The translations under genes were made by a program, and so were the position numbers. Shown here piece by piece: positions 1-12,900 of a DNA stretch of 64,000 nucleotides (position 1 is the stretch's first letter; each line of letters begins with the position of its first letter). Source of the DNA: Chondrus crispus (Eukaryota > Rhodophyta > Florideophyceae > Gigartinales > Gigartinaceae). The stretch lies in contig NW_005178903.1 in assembly GCF_000350225.1 (NCBI RefSeq), positions 62,001 to 126,000 of the forward strand, in the 5' to 3' direction. Under the pieces are notes generated by a model that ran no database searches, was not told the DNA's origin, and saw nothing but the letters and a program-made list of their open reading frames with translations.

Positions 1-3000
1 CTACTGTGACCGGTTTGTAGAAGCAATTTATCCAAGGAAGAAAACGGATGAGTTGGCGGATTTCTCGGAGGTGCTGATAACTAGGCGGTTCTCGACGAGA
101 AAAGGGAAGAAGAATCTCGTCCCGGGAGAGGACGAGAATGATGGAAAGGGGGAGCGAATTTCCCCTAAGGTAAAAGTGGCAAGAGCCACGACTATCGAGC
201 CAGGGACGCAACGCGTCGTAGAATGCACCTCGAAGAGGGCGGGCTTGGTTGTGGTTCAGCCGTACTCGTCGTTGTACGAAAGGCACGGGTTGACGTGCAC
301 GAATGGTGTCGTTCAGGTTGAGCCTGACAGGCCATTTCGTTTACACGTTGCGAATTTTAGGACGTACCCTGTCAGGGTGCAAAAAGGCCAAGTTGTGGCA
401 GAATTATTACCGCACCCAAGGGCCGTCCTTGAGAGCAAAACCACCATTGGTGAAGTTCTTGGAATTCAGGAAAGGCAGAAGGAAAATATTCCTAATTCCA
501 CCAAGACGCCTACGGGCGAGGCAAGATGCGAACCGTCGGATCAAGCGCGCGAGGACCAGCAAGAGGAACGGGAGGAAAGACTCTCCGCGACGGCAACTAC
601 GACGCCGGAGCGGCGGATTGAGCCTCCCCCGCCGGACGTGGAGGAACTTGACCTGAGCCACGTGCCGGACCGGCTGCGCGAGCGGTTCCGTCGGATGTTG
701 AAGAAGTATTCAAGGATGTGGGATGGGACGCTTGGTGAAATTAATACCACAGTCCATCGGATCGAGTTGATCCCCGCGACTCGTCCCATCGCACAAGCTC
801 CGTACCGGGCAGGACCTAAAGCCCGCGAGATTGAAGATGCAGAAGTACAGAAGATGTTACAGGCATGAGTGATAGAACCGGCGCAGTCAGAATGGGCGTC
901 GCCCGTGTTGCTGGTGCCCAAGCCGGACGGGTCAATGCGTTTTTGCGTAGACTATCGCCGGTTAAACGCGGTAACGGTAAAGGACACGTGCCCTTTACTG
1001 CGCATGGATGAGTGCCTGGACTCCCTTGGTGACACCAAGGTTTTCTCCGCGTTGAACGCGATTTCGGGATATTGGCAGATGCGTATCCCTGAGTGCGACC
1101 GCGACAAGACGGCATTTTCGTGTCACTCAGGTCTGTATCGTTTTTCAAGAATGCCCTTCGGGCTTACCAACGCGCCGGCGACGTTTCAGAGAGCCATGGA
1201 TATACTGCTCTCTCCGTTCCGATGGAAGTCGTGTGTGGTGTATTTGGATGATATCATCATCTTCAGAAAGTCTTGCGAAGAACACATTGTTCATGTTGAT
1301 GAAATACTGTCTGTATTAGAGAAGGCAGGTGTGAAGCTCAAGCTTCGCAAGTGTGAATTTTTCGTCGAAAAGGTCAAGTACCTTGGCCATGTCGTTCGGC
1401 CAGGTACATTGGAGGTTGATGCCGCTCGCACTGCGGCGTTGGAACAAGTGAGGTACCCTCCATCGCAGACCCAGCTCAGAAGCTTCTTGGGACTTTGTAA
1501 TGTGTACCGTCGGTTTGTCCCACATTACGCGAAAATCGCGCATCCGCTCAATCAACTATTGAAGAAGGGACAACCGGTCCAGTTGGAAGGATTCCACGAA
1601 CCGTGCCAAAAAGCTTTTCATAAGCTCAAGGACTCCATCTTGGCACCGCCGGTGTTGGCGCTGCCGAAGAAGGACCTACCCTACTGGGTAGATACCGATG
1701 CAAGCGACTATCAAATTGGCGCTGCATTATTTCAACCACACCCGGATGCGCAACGCAAACCAATCGGGTTCTTTTCAAGAACGTTAGCCGCAGCCGAGAG
1801 AAACTATTCTGTATCAGAAAAAGAATGTCTAGCGGTAATTTGGGCCGTACAGACTTTAAGACCATATCTGTATGGCGAGCACTTCATCGTGCATACCGAC
1901 CATACCTCATTGAGGTGGTTGATGAACGTAACCGACCCCAGCGGGAGATTAATCCGATGGAGACTCCACCTCTCGGAATTTGATTTCGAAATCAAGTACA
2001 AGAAGGGCAAGGCGAACAGTCAAGCTGATGCCCTGTCAAGATTATGGACCGCAGGAGAAACTGTCGACGAAATCGACGACGAAATCCCATGCTTTATGGC
2101 CGAACCAGCCGAGGGTACAGTGGAGGACGAGGACAGCTTTGACGGGTTAGACGACATCCTCGCTGTTGAGGGGGACCGCCTCTGATCGCCCCGATCAATT
2201 CCAAGCTGTCACTCCAGAGGAGCTCATTCGAGAGCAAGCCGTGTACCCCTTCTGCAACCGCATCAAGGAAGAAATAGACGCCGGAAAGTTGAGAACGTTC
2301 AGCATGGAGATGGAGGAATTCGAAGGAACTCTATGCCGTACCGTGGCGGAGTTTGTACAAGTGGTGATACCATAATCGTTAAGGGACCGCTTCCTAGGGT
2401 TAAGCCATTACGCAAAATTGGCAGGCCACCCGGGAGGCAGGAAACTTTACAAGACTTTGAGAAGATTTTTTTATTGGCCCACGATGGACCTAGACTGCTA
2501 TGCAGTCGCGAAGAATTGCGCCGCATGTGCGCGGGAAAGGGTGAAGTTAAGAAGAAACACGAAGGAAATGAAGCTGTTCACGCCCAAAGCTCCGCTGGAG
2601 TTTGTCGCCATCGACATCCTCGGCGAGCTAATTACAACTAAACGAGGAAATCGATATATTCTGGTGATCAGCGATCAATACTCGAAACTGGTACGAACCG
2701 CACCGTTGAAGAAGATAACAGCTGCACACATCGCACAAGCCTTCGTTCACCATTGGGTATTCGTGTACGGACCGCCGGTCAAGCTGCTGTCCGACAATGG
2801 AACACAGTTCACGGCCCGGTTCTTTCAGAATGTCTGCCGAATTCTCGGCATACGCAACGTGTTCACGATTACGTACCACCGGCAAGCCAACGGCCAAGTT
2901 GAGAGCTTTAACCGCACGCTGACTTCGGCGTTGCGGAAATATGTTGGAGAACATCCGAAGGACTGGGACCTATTTAGCGACGCTATGACGTTCGCCTACA

Positions 3001-3905
3001 ACACGCAAGTTCATCGAACTACAAACATTGCGCCCTTCGAGCTGGTGTGAGCTCCAGCACCGAGAAGCATTGCGTTACAAGCGCAGCCAACTTTCGAGAA
3101 CGTCCGTTCGTCACGGGCATACTACCTGAAATGGCAGTCGTGGTTGAAAAGCCTAATGCAAAACGCCGATAGGAATTTGCGGAAGGAACAAGCCAGGTAC
3201 AAGCGAAATTTCGACGCATGCCTTCGCAAACCGCAATATGAGATCCCACCGGGGCCCTACGTGTTCCTCCGGAAGGAGCAGGGCACGGCTAGCGAACCGA
3301 AACACAAGCTGGCGCAAGTCGCCACAGGACCTTATCAGGTCAGAAGATCGGATCAACATACGGTAGTCATTGCCATTGGCGATCAGGAGGAACGCGTATC
3401 GCGAGATAGGGTGGAGTTAGCCCCAAGCCCGATGGACTATGCGCCGATAACTGGCCTACGTCAAGCGCTACAGTTCCTGGGAGAGCCGGAGTTAAACGAA
3501 GAAGGGGAGGTAATGGAGGACGAGGAACGTCCTCACACCCGTGCGCCTACGTCAGGGGACCAGGATAATTTAGTTAGTCAAACGCCGACAGCTGAGACAC
3601 CTCCAGACCTACGCGCGTTTGGAAAGTCCAGAGAAGAGGATGAGTTGGAAGATCTTCAGAAGGGGGAAAGAAACAGTTCAGAGAAAGGAGAAGAAACGGA
3701 AAACACGGAATACGTAATCGAACCGGTCGTTGACCACGATTATCAAAATGGTAATTTCATTCTCAAGGTGGAATGGTACGGTTATACGCCCAAAGACGCG
3801 AAGTGGGAGCCCATTGAGCAATTACCCCGCAGTGCGGCCGTCACGTATTTCCGAAGGAAGATGTTATCCTTGCCGCCGCAAGTCGCGCACGCGCAAGCGG
3901 GATAG
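1..3905 (+). other. A1 pol region (RT, RNase H, integrase, chromodomain)
   Basis: Recognisable domains: RT with FCVDYRRLN near 940 and the active-site YLDD near 1241; RNase H beginning at VDTDAS near 1690 and TDHTSLRW near 1900; integrase zinc-binding region with HPGGRKL and CAACARE near 2410-2540; integrase catalytic core near 2600-3050; chromodomain with ILKVEWYGY and WEP near 3705-3860. A C-terminal chromodomain after integrase is the mark of chromoviruses, where it is thought to guide insertion to marked chromatin. The coding region is broken and is treated as a fossil. It is nearly identical to the A2 pol until just before the chromodomain. Confidence 0.9.
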
Positions 3906-6858
3906 TCATCGTCAATAGAGTTAGCAGGTTAGGGAACACGAAGGAGTCAGAAATTCGAAACAAAGGGGTCCGCAAGCAAGGAAAGTCGGAGCGAGAGGAG
4001 TAAGGCAGTTTTCCGTCGGGAACGCCTTTACAAGAAGGGACTGACGAGCGACGCGTTTTAGATAATTGAATTAATACTGTGCCACCGGACGAGGCATCGA
4101 GCCTACCGGAAGACACACCCCCGTCATCGACGGATGCACGTGAAATGACAATCAGGATCAGTGTCCCGTTCTCGGAGAGCAATTTAATCCAAAATAATTA
4201 TTTTTTTGTTGCTGTCGCCCGCAGCCGACGGCACACACAGTAGACGTTCGCCGTCGATCTGCTAAGATTGAAGACCGAGCAAGACATGTGCTTGTTCTGT
4301 ACCACGTACTTTTACATAAACATCATCCTCATCGAGGACTTACTTACCCACTGACCACCATAACCCACTACTTTTGTTTTTATATTGTTCTATTCTGTTT
4401 TCTTTTGTTTTTTTCTTTCTGTGTGATTTCAGTTGTCTCTTGACAAGACGCAGGGAGTAAGAACCCGCACCGCGGACCGAGGCGAATGAGCCCTGCAACA
4501 CATATCGGTCAGCGACCCTCGGGCGAGCGTGTCCAGTCCCGTGCGAGTCGTCGATCGTATGCAATTTAATACGCTGTGTCTCGAGCCGAGGAAGAAGTGT
4601 ATTCTACGACTGACTGAGCACGACGGACGGTGCCTAATTGAGTAAGTGTCCGGTAGAAACTAGACGGCGGAAGGCAAGAGAACGCGGAACGCAGTTGGAA
4701 GGGTGTAAGTGAAGGAAAAGCGTAATGCTGTAGTCGTGTGTGTGTCGTGTGATCGTCCAGGGAAATAAGGAGCAGACTACGGTATTCCCTAAAGGATAAC
4801 GGGCTGTGTCAGGCTGACGAACGGGTTACCCTCGAGTGGAGGGAGAAGGAGGGTAAAAGAGGCGGTTGATGTAGAGGCACATGCGAGAGAGGCCGATTGA
4901 GAGGAAGTGAATGATGCGGGACGCGATAAGACTGCTAGTGAAATGTTGGAATTCTATTCGGGATGGTCCCCATCAGGAGGCTCTTGGGTTGGAAGTGATG
5001 CGGTGAACCGCATCGCGGAGAGAGAGAGTAAGGACAGTCGCTGGAAACGAGACCCCTCGGAGTGAGGAGAAGGGAAATGAAATGACTTAAGCGATTTTGC
5101 CTGGGACCCCCGCCCATGAATGGAATGGCCTGCGCGGTCATGCCGTGGAATGGAAAATTTACTGTAGTCTCAGGCTGAGGTAATACACCTCCTTGGATGT
5201 GATCACGCGCTGCCGCCGCGCGCACGTGAAGTGACGCTTGGATCAGTGATCCGCCCCCGTGGGGCATGATTTAATCAAAAAATGGGGATGTCGGCAGGGA
5301 GCTGCTGGACGGGCGGTGAAAGTTGAAAATTGAACACTGGTCAGTCTTCGGAATTTTAATCAAAATGAAGGGAAGGTACGGAACTTGTCGGTCATACGAG
5401 AACGGAGTGTCGCTTGCTATAGCCAACGGCACAAGTATCCGAGGCCGTCCGGAAGCCCCGTCCCCAACCATCGCGCGCGACTCTGACCACAACACAGAAC
5501 GACGACGCCGCCGGACTCGTTTCAAAGGCGGTGACTACAATCGGCGAACTGAGAGACCGACGCTCGACGAGCGGGAGGGTCTTCCCACACGAGCACATGA
5601 CATGCAGACTTCAAAGAAGACCGCGTTTAAGTCGTCGCACACACTCGCCTAGGAAGGCTGCCCCTTCCTGCGCCAGACCGCGAATATTTTCGTGAAAGAC
5701 TTCGTCGTTCGAGGCAGCGACACAAGGAAACAAGAGACAAAGGAAACGGCATTTGCTTTCTTCATTTATGAGGTGACGGAGAGTCACTCCCCAGTCTCCT
5801 CCTCGTACGCCCTAGAGGACCACTGCGGCGAGAACGACTCCAGCGGAGAGAATGGGTAGCTCGACGAGTTTGATTACGGCGATCAGTCCGTCGGTCATGA
5901 CGACTGTCGATGTCACAGCTCACGTCAATTTTTTACCCCGAGCGACTAACCGTGAGGGTCCCTCCCGTTTCCTTTTCATGTCCCTTTTCCCTCTTTTCTT
6001 TGATTCCCCTCCTTATTCCCCTACCTTTCTACTTTATTATTTCTTTCGGTCCTCCTTCTATCTGTTTTTTTGCAAAGGCAGTGAAGTACAACGAAACACA
6101 GGGAGGAGATGGAGAGTGTCATCTTTCAAGCCTGGAGCAAGGTACGCGTCCTCCACGTACCAAGATCGAAGATGTCGCGAGTGGCCTTGGCAAGGGCGAC
6201 GAAGCTCCCCAAGATCACTAAAATTCCCCAACTCCCCCTAACACACAACTATAGGAGGACTGTCAAGCCCGAAAAGCGAGGCTTGGTACAGTATTGTACT
6301 CGACGACTTCTGCAGGGAAGCGCTTCTAGCGCTACCTACGAAAGCCTATGTGAACACCGCTGGTGTGTGGGAAAGGAGGACAATCTCTGGTCGACAGAAG
6401 AAAGACGTTGGAAATTTTTCGGGAACGAGGGATTTGTAGTCGGAGAAGAATTGCCTAACGGAGACACACTACGTGGGGTTGTCGAAATCAATTTAGAGGT
6501 GAGGACGAAAAGGTGCGCTGGAGGAGTTGCGTGTTTCACGATAACCCCCTCTCCCAACTTTTCGTTTCTGTTTTGTTTATTTTTTTATGTTGAAAGCGCA
6601 GCCCGGAACACGTCGGAAAGACGTAAGAGACCAAAGGAGAAAGTACGACCGTCGGTGGAGCTCTCATGAGCAAGTCATACAATAGGGAGAAGCAACACCT
6701 CTCGAGGCGGGAGTCAGGTTGATTGACGCGCAAAGGAAGAGGGACGTGATCTTCCATCTACAAAAAAATGGGGGTACGCTTTCGTTGACAAGAACGCAAC
6801 AATGGATAGATTGAACAGGGAGCGACAAAGAGAGGAGAACGGAGACTTCAGGAGGACG
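3906..6858 (+). other. A1 3' region, left half, no sense gene recognised
   Basis: This stretch follows the chromodomain and is homologous to about 11-14 kb of A2 read on the other strand; the match is clear by eye just after the chromodomain and around the pyrimidine tract. It holds several long pyrimidine tracts ending in AG (near 4370-4431, 5960-6080 and 6540-6600) that look like splice acceptors. A2 has similar tracts at equivalent places. A loose direct repeat of about 65 bases links 4138-4200 and 5221-5285. The short open frames here overlap the pyrimidine tracts and do not look like real genes. Confidence 0.6.
6854..6858. repeat. Target-site duplication of A2, left copy
   Basis: GGACG lies directly before the TGTAGTGCAAT end of A2 and recurs at 22007-22011 directly after the other end. 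This defines a 15.1-kb insertion of A2 into A1. Confidence 0.85.
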
Positions 6859-7905
6859 TGTAGTGCAATGTGCCTGGCAGGCCGCGAACACAGTCCGACG
6901 GTCAAACAAAAAGAAGAAAAACAACAACAGCAACAACCACTGCCGATGGCACGCGCTACGGAGCGTTCGAGACTCCCTTTCCCCTTGTGTGGGCTTGCGG
7001 CCCACGGTAGCTCAACTCCGACGAGGGGGGGTAAGGAAAGATGCCCGGCCCGGGAGGATAATGGTGGTAGAGACTTATGAAGACTTGAGCGTTCGACGAG
7101 TGCGGGTTGGGCTTGTCTACGAGGATGTAACCGCGGTTCGCTGGGTTGCAAGGCCAATGCTCGACGAGCGTCTTCAGCACCTTGTGTATAATTCAAGGTC
7201 TTCGACGGGGGCTTGTTCAGCACTACCCGACGGCATCGTAACCGTGTAGCAACGCTACTACCGACGTGTTGCCCGATGGCTAAAAACACCCTCACCAGCG
7301 CCATCGCAATCGCGGTAGGTGGTACCAACTCTGTCTTGTACAGCAAGACCTTCAACGGAGGCGTCGTTGCAATAGCCTTCCGACGGAACTTGAAACAGTA
7401 GCAGCGCTACACAACGTGTTGCCCGATGGCTAAAAACACCCACACCGGATCGGTCGCAACCAACTCCAGTGGAACCAACACAATTAAGGGAAAAATAGAG
7501 GTAGAAGTAGAAGATGATAGGGAAATAAATGAAAAAGAAAAGGGAACCCCCGAGCGCAAACGATAACGTAATCTGTGGCAAAAGGGAGCGTCTTGGGAAA
7601 GACGGACTTCGACCAAGGCGATATTCAACTCTGGCAACTCGGGTTACCTTTACTGACTTGGTGGTCAGAGAGCTAAGGTATATATCGCCCCGCAGGAGCC
7701 ACTACAGTAGCTCGCGGCGCTAGATCCTAGATCTAATCTAGTGTCAGCAAAATTAATGCCAACTTATTAACTAAATAAAATAAAATATTTAAAAATTAAG
7801 ACTGTGCAATTATTCACACGTGTGTCCCCCCACCTCGGACTACTTTTTATATCCAAATATTTTCCCCTCTTTCCATTCCCCTTTTCAGGTGCGTATTGCA
7901 CTACA
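6859..7905 (-). repeat. A2 3' LTR (1047 bp)
   Basis: Bounded by TGTAGTGCAAT and ATTGCACTACA, an 11-bp terminal inverted repeat with TG...CA ends. A TATA-like stretch (- strand, near 7680) lies in the promoter-like part shared by all A LTRs. It contains two tandem units with a period of about 150 bp, starting near 7267 and 7417. Orientation is set by the adjoining polypurine tract and by the sense of gag-pol. Confidence 0.9.
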
Positions 7906-7917
7906 TATCCCCCTTCT
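7906..7917 (-). other. A2 polypurine tract
   Basis: On the - strand the 12 bases AGAAGGGGGATA directly precede the 3' LTR. The identical 12 bases precede the A1 3' LTR at 24730-24741, which fixes the orientation of both elements. Confidence 0.8.
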
Positions 7918-8030
7918 GAGCGCCCTTGCGCAACGCCCAGCCATCTTATAATCTCCTGCCGCTGCTGACCGTGTTTCCCAGTCATCAATCACTCTGCGCG
8001 GCGTTCTAGCAAGGGTAAGACGAAAAAACC

Positions 8031-9969
8031 ATGCTTCCTTCTCCATGGAAACACTCGGACGATAGTGCCACCCGTAGACGTCCGGGCGTTGGCTTTCCTC
8101 GCAAGTTCAAAGTGCCCCGGGGTCTTCCTTCCATACCCCGTCTCCCCCCTGTTACCAACCCCACTGAGCCGGCCTTCCATCCGGGCTATCATTCCTCTTG
8201 GGTAGCCCGCCGTCATCCTTCGCTCGAGGAGCTGCAGAACAAAACCATGCGTGATAACGCAGCCCTGTTTGCTTCTGCTCAATGGTTCTCCTCTGTGGGC
8301 GTCCGCGACCTCGACGGCATCAAAATAATCTCGCCCATGATGCGGGCATGTTGCCCGGTACCCTCCCTTTGCAGGCCGTTCACACCTTTGACTGGCGCGC
8401 TCGCATCGCTATACCCACCTCCATCCTACGTCACCCCTCCCCGCGCGGTCGCTCCTCCTTATCCCTGCGCTTCATGGACGCTGTGCTGACTCGGATCGAG
8501 ATTCCTATGGCCGACGCCCTCATACCTTCGTGTTACCACTGCGACACTTGGCAATGTCGTACGGAGGGGGAACGACTCTACCTCGAAAACCTCATCGACT
8601 GCACCTTCGGTGACCCCGTGTCCGAGGCGGACCGATTGTGGCGCGACCGACGCACCGTTACGACCGACGCACCGTTACGACCGACGCCATGTGTTGGACC
8701 CAAGCCATTCTTCCCACAAACTTTCGCCATACGAAGCGCGGCGGTATTCTCTTTTTCCAAAATACTGTACGCTTTGAACGTCGGGTCCGATCCGACACTG
8801 GGTACTTCGTGGCGTACCAGATGATTGAGGCTCGTGAAATTTCCAGACAGCACTACACAAATCGATACCAACGAACCTCTTCCTGGTGGAGTCAATACGA
8901 GGTATGTCAGGGTTTCTGGGCTGAGCCAGGACCCATCCTGACATATTACGGCAGTCATTTACGGTGTCCGCAGCACGGGCTGTGGACTGTGTTTCTCACG
9001 GAGTGGTGCATGAAAGTCGCCGCCACCCTCCTGTGGGAAGTTTTCGACTGCTGGCGCCTGTGGCACCTCCCTTCGAAACTCCGCGAACAGATGCGTCTCC
9101 TCGAGTTTTCTGTCCCCCCTGGCGGGTCCGAGGTGGACCGTGAAGTTCTCGACATGATCGAGACCGTAGCCTGGGATTGCGTTCCTCCACAAATTTCGTC
9201 TCGGTTCTTTTCACGCCAGCGACCCTCTTTTTCCCCTGGTAGAAATCATCCAGCTGCCGGCGACTTCGTGTGGATCAATCCCTGGTCCTCCTTCTTCTGT
9301 TCTGCCTGGGACGCCCAGATGAGCCGCCGTTTTGGAAATCAACCACCAACCCTCAACGCAGTCACTGTGGTGAACGCGGATCCTCGAGAGCCCGAGATGT
9401 GCTCTCGACCTTCGGCTCCAAGTTCCCCTCTCCCTGCACCGGTCCGTCCCTCCGCCTCTGAGGCCCCTGTGTGCGTCGTTCTTCGTCCCACGAGCTCGGC
9501 GGAAACCTTGTCGCTTCGAGTCGTGTCTTCCTCCGACGTGAATCCAACCTCACTTCCCGCTTCCCCTTCACGCGAGGGACAGCTCGTCACACCCACCTCA
9601 GTCTTGCCATTGCCGTCATTTACAGCACCCGTGGGCTTGACCCGCCCTCAGGCTCCTCCGCGCGTCGAGATTCCTCCTGCGAGTTGCTCGGCGGGAACCA
9701 TTTCAATCCGGGAAGCATCACCGTCCGCCGGGGATCCGACCCGGCGTCCGGCTTCCCCTTCACCTGAGGGTCCGCTCCTCGCCCATACCTCGGTCCCTCC
9801 ATCATCCACAATTCCCAAAGAAAATACCTCTGCTGCTGCCGTTTATCATTGCCTTCTCATGGCTCACGGTGTGGAAGGAGAAGCTCTCCAGGGGGCATCC
9901 CTAGACGACTTGCGAGTTCTAGCTCGGCTTGTCACCTCCCTTCCAAAGGGAAAATCCCTTGGGGCATAG
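8031..9969 (+). pseudogene. Opposite-strand open frame of A2, unknown protein
   Basis: A long coding region lies antisense to gag-pol, beginning about 125 bases inside the LTR. It matches the equivalent antisense frame in A1 at many protein positions: LPSIPRLPP near the N-terminus, then VFLTEWC-KVAATLLWE, RRPSFSPGR and AAGDFVW in the middle, a Pro/Ser-rich stretch, and GASLDDLRVLA near the end. I recognise no domain, signal peptide or metal-binding motif. Several retrotransposons in plants carry extra antisense frames in this position, but I cannot link this protein to any of them. The frame is broken in a few places here and is treated as a fossil. Confidence 0.6.
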
Positions 9970-12900
9970 TCTCGTTGAGACGGCGGCCACAGCACTTCAT
10001 TGCGACTTGTCCTTCTTTTCCCATCCTGCCCGCATGATAGTCGGCTAGCGACTTTATCATACGACCTTTGGGCGATAAAAAGAACCCACCTGCAAATCAC
10101 CTGTTATTTCCAACTTCCTCCTCTTTTTTTGCGTACCGTCACTGCGGTCGTACCCCTCTTTTCACCAACTTCCTCCTCTTTTGGCATTTTCAATTTTCCC
10201 TTCCCTGATTCCCTTATGTTTCCTTCTCTTCAGTTCCTCCTCTTCCTCCTTGGCACGGCGTCCCGCTGACCCTGTTTCGCATCTCCTTGCCAGCCTGTCC
10301 TATTGGACACTCGACGCGGGTTGTTATGAGAGAGAAGGTTTCCGGTGGTTGTCTCCGTCTTCTCCTCTCCCCGCTATCCGCCAAAACATTGTTTTCCCCG
10401 TCGAACTATGTACACAGTACAGTGTTTTCCGACGAATGACGTCCATAAATGAAGGACGCCACTACCGGGTGTGTCGCGTCAGAGCCCTTCGGTCTCGTAG
10501 AATTTTTAGTGAACTTCTTTTTCTCCCTTCCGTATTGATACGGCGTGTTGTAGGGTTATCCTGGGTGATTCCAGTCTCAATTCGTCCTAGTCATCGTTAA
10601 ACCGTGGCGTGGAGGTGCAAAGAGAATTGGTCGTTGAAAAGCTCCTCTTGTGTCCGTCCCGCGGTCAACACAGTCGCGGATCATGCGGCACTGTCTTGAT
10701 TCGTCGTCCCGCTCCTTCCTCATGTCAGTGTACCTTCTCCCTGTTAAATAGTTTTCTGCAACCCACATATCCGATGTGGAACGAGAGATTCTCTCGTTTC
10801 CAAGAATTATGTCAACGTATTAAAAAGGTAGGATATTCTGTTCCCTTATCGCGTGGATCGTGTAGGTCTGTCGGCCTATCTGTCGGCATTTGTACATACC
10901 GCTCCGGCTGGTGTTCTTTTCTCACAGCATCCGTCCCAGTGGAGAGAGAGACCGTAACACATTATGTGTGTGCACATGGGGCATGGGGCCTGGTCTCTGT
11001 GATGCAAGAAAAACAAGGGTCGTCTTGGAACATGCTTGACCCATCCGGTCGCACCCGGCTGGGCTAATTATTTTCGCGACCGAGCTCTACTGTACCTTCC
11101 ATGTGGTTTCGGATAACGTTGATGCTCCTCATTTCTTCCGTCAGTTGCACTCTCCTTGTAGACACCTGCTGCACGTGTCTCCGCTCTTTCTTCATTGACT
11201 CCGTATGGCGATATTCTTCCGAGCTATTCACCACGAGTACCCAATTCCTTCGTAGCAGCTGCCCCGTCTGCAATCGTCATCGCGGAAGTGATGTTGCGTC
11301 TCTCTCCCGCTTCGGTTCTTCCCGCACCAACGTTTCCCTTGTGACTATTGCGCCTCGCGTCTCTGTCCGGGTGATGCTGCACCAAATTCTCACTACCAGT
11401 GAGGTCCACCTTCGAAGTGCTGTCGTCGACAGCTGGCTGCTTGACGTTCTGCTTCTCTTCCCTCGCCGTTCTCCTTTCTCGTGCACACTGTACACTTCCC
11501 GGCTGATATAGTCTTCCCTTGGTCGAAACGGCCCGGGGTCACTTGTATCTCTCCCTTTTTTTGGACAAGTTGGCGGCTTCTCACTGTGGGTTCATGCCCT
11601 CGTCACCTACAATACACAAAACAAAACAAATTAAAAGGGGGAAAGCGAGGTGAAAGGGAAAGGCAATTGGTCTCGTACTGACCTGACAACATATTCTGCT
11701 TCCCTAGCGGGGGCGGCAAAGAAGTTTCAAAAACCTCGCCTCTTCCTCCTCTTTTTGGGGGGGCGTCCTTTTCGATGTAGTGCAACGGCTGCGCGGGCGA
11801 CGGTGTCGCCGTGATAGCGAGTTGGGATCTCCTGTGTGAGCTCCCCATCGGGGTGCGCTCACAATCGATCATTTTCAAGGGAAACTGGGGCGATGGGAAA
11901 GAGGGGTTGTCGAGGTCCTTCCCTCTGGTAATTTGCAAGATCGTCGGATCGACGCGTGGGGCTTGTGACAACAAATGGGTTGTATACGTCGGCTGGCACT
12001 TTCCTTAATTTTTGTTAACATTTTTGAAGGCGTTTCGGGTGGTTCGCACGCACCTTCCTCGTGCGTTTGCTAGCGGGGCGCGCGCATTCCTAAGTCAATC
12101 GCCATGACTCATGGCTGCGAGGGGGGCCTGCGGGTTCCCCTCTCTTCGTGTCTCGATGACAGACTAAGTCCTCATGTGGGTACTCCTGCAGTCGCAGTTC
12201 GGTTCCCTCTCTCCCAATTAATTTGCTTCCCTTGCGCTGCCCGCTGGGCGGGTATGGCCTTATTTTTTCGTTCGGGGCACGCGTGGCGTGTCCTCAATCT
12301 CCGTGGCAGACCGTCAGCGTAGGCGAACTGACATCACACTGCCACTTTATATACAGGGAAAACGGAGCAACCAAAAAGAAAAGAAAAAGAAAGCGGGGAG
12401 CGGATTCCGTAGTGAACTTAGGACTGCGTCCTTCGTGTCAAAACAATTGTTAGCGTATTCGTGAAGGGCTGTTGGTTCTCCTCAAACGACGGCGGAGGTT
12501 GTTAGCAATGCAGGTGTGTATCGCGACACGAGTGAGCGGCAACGGTAAAGGTAGATCATATGTCATATTGACGAGGCGTGTACGGTTGAGTGTCCACACA
12601 TGTTTTGCAATGCCACCGACTGTCCTCTATGACAAGAATTGTCAACGGGTCTTTGCTGAGGCGAGGACCTCCCTTCAAGACGAATGGCCCTTCTTTCTTT
12701 AGTCCCCCCTTGTAGAGAGGTGTGTTTTCAAACAAATGTTTCTCGATCCAGGGAAGTGTGACACCTTCGATGGACGCGTGCGTACTTGGGTGTGCGCCAT
12801 CATTTCGGGGTTGCAAAAAAACATTGCCCCTTTGGAAAACCCTCTAGCTCAACGAGCGTTTTCCCCTCCTTCTTTCGAACCCTTCCGACACACTGGGGGT

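Noticed and set aside
5852-6669. Overlapping + frames of 103-186 codons as genes
   Set aside because: They run through pyrimidine tracts and have no domain or counterpart frame in A2.
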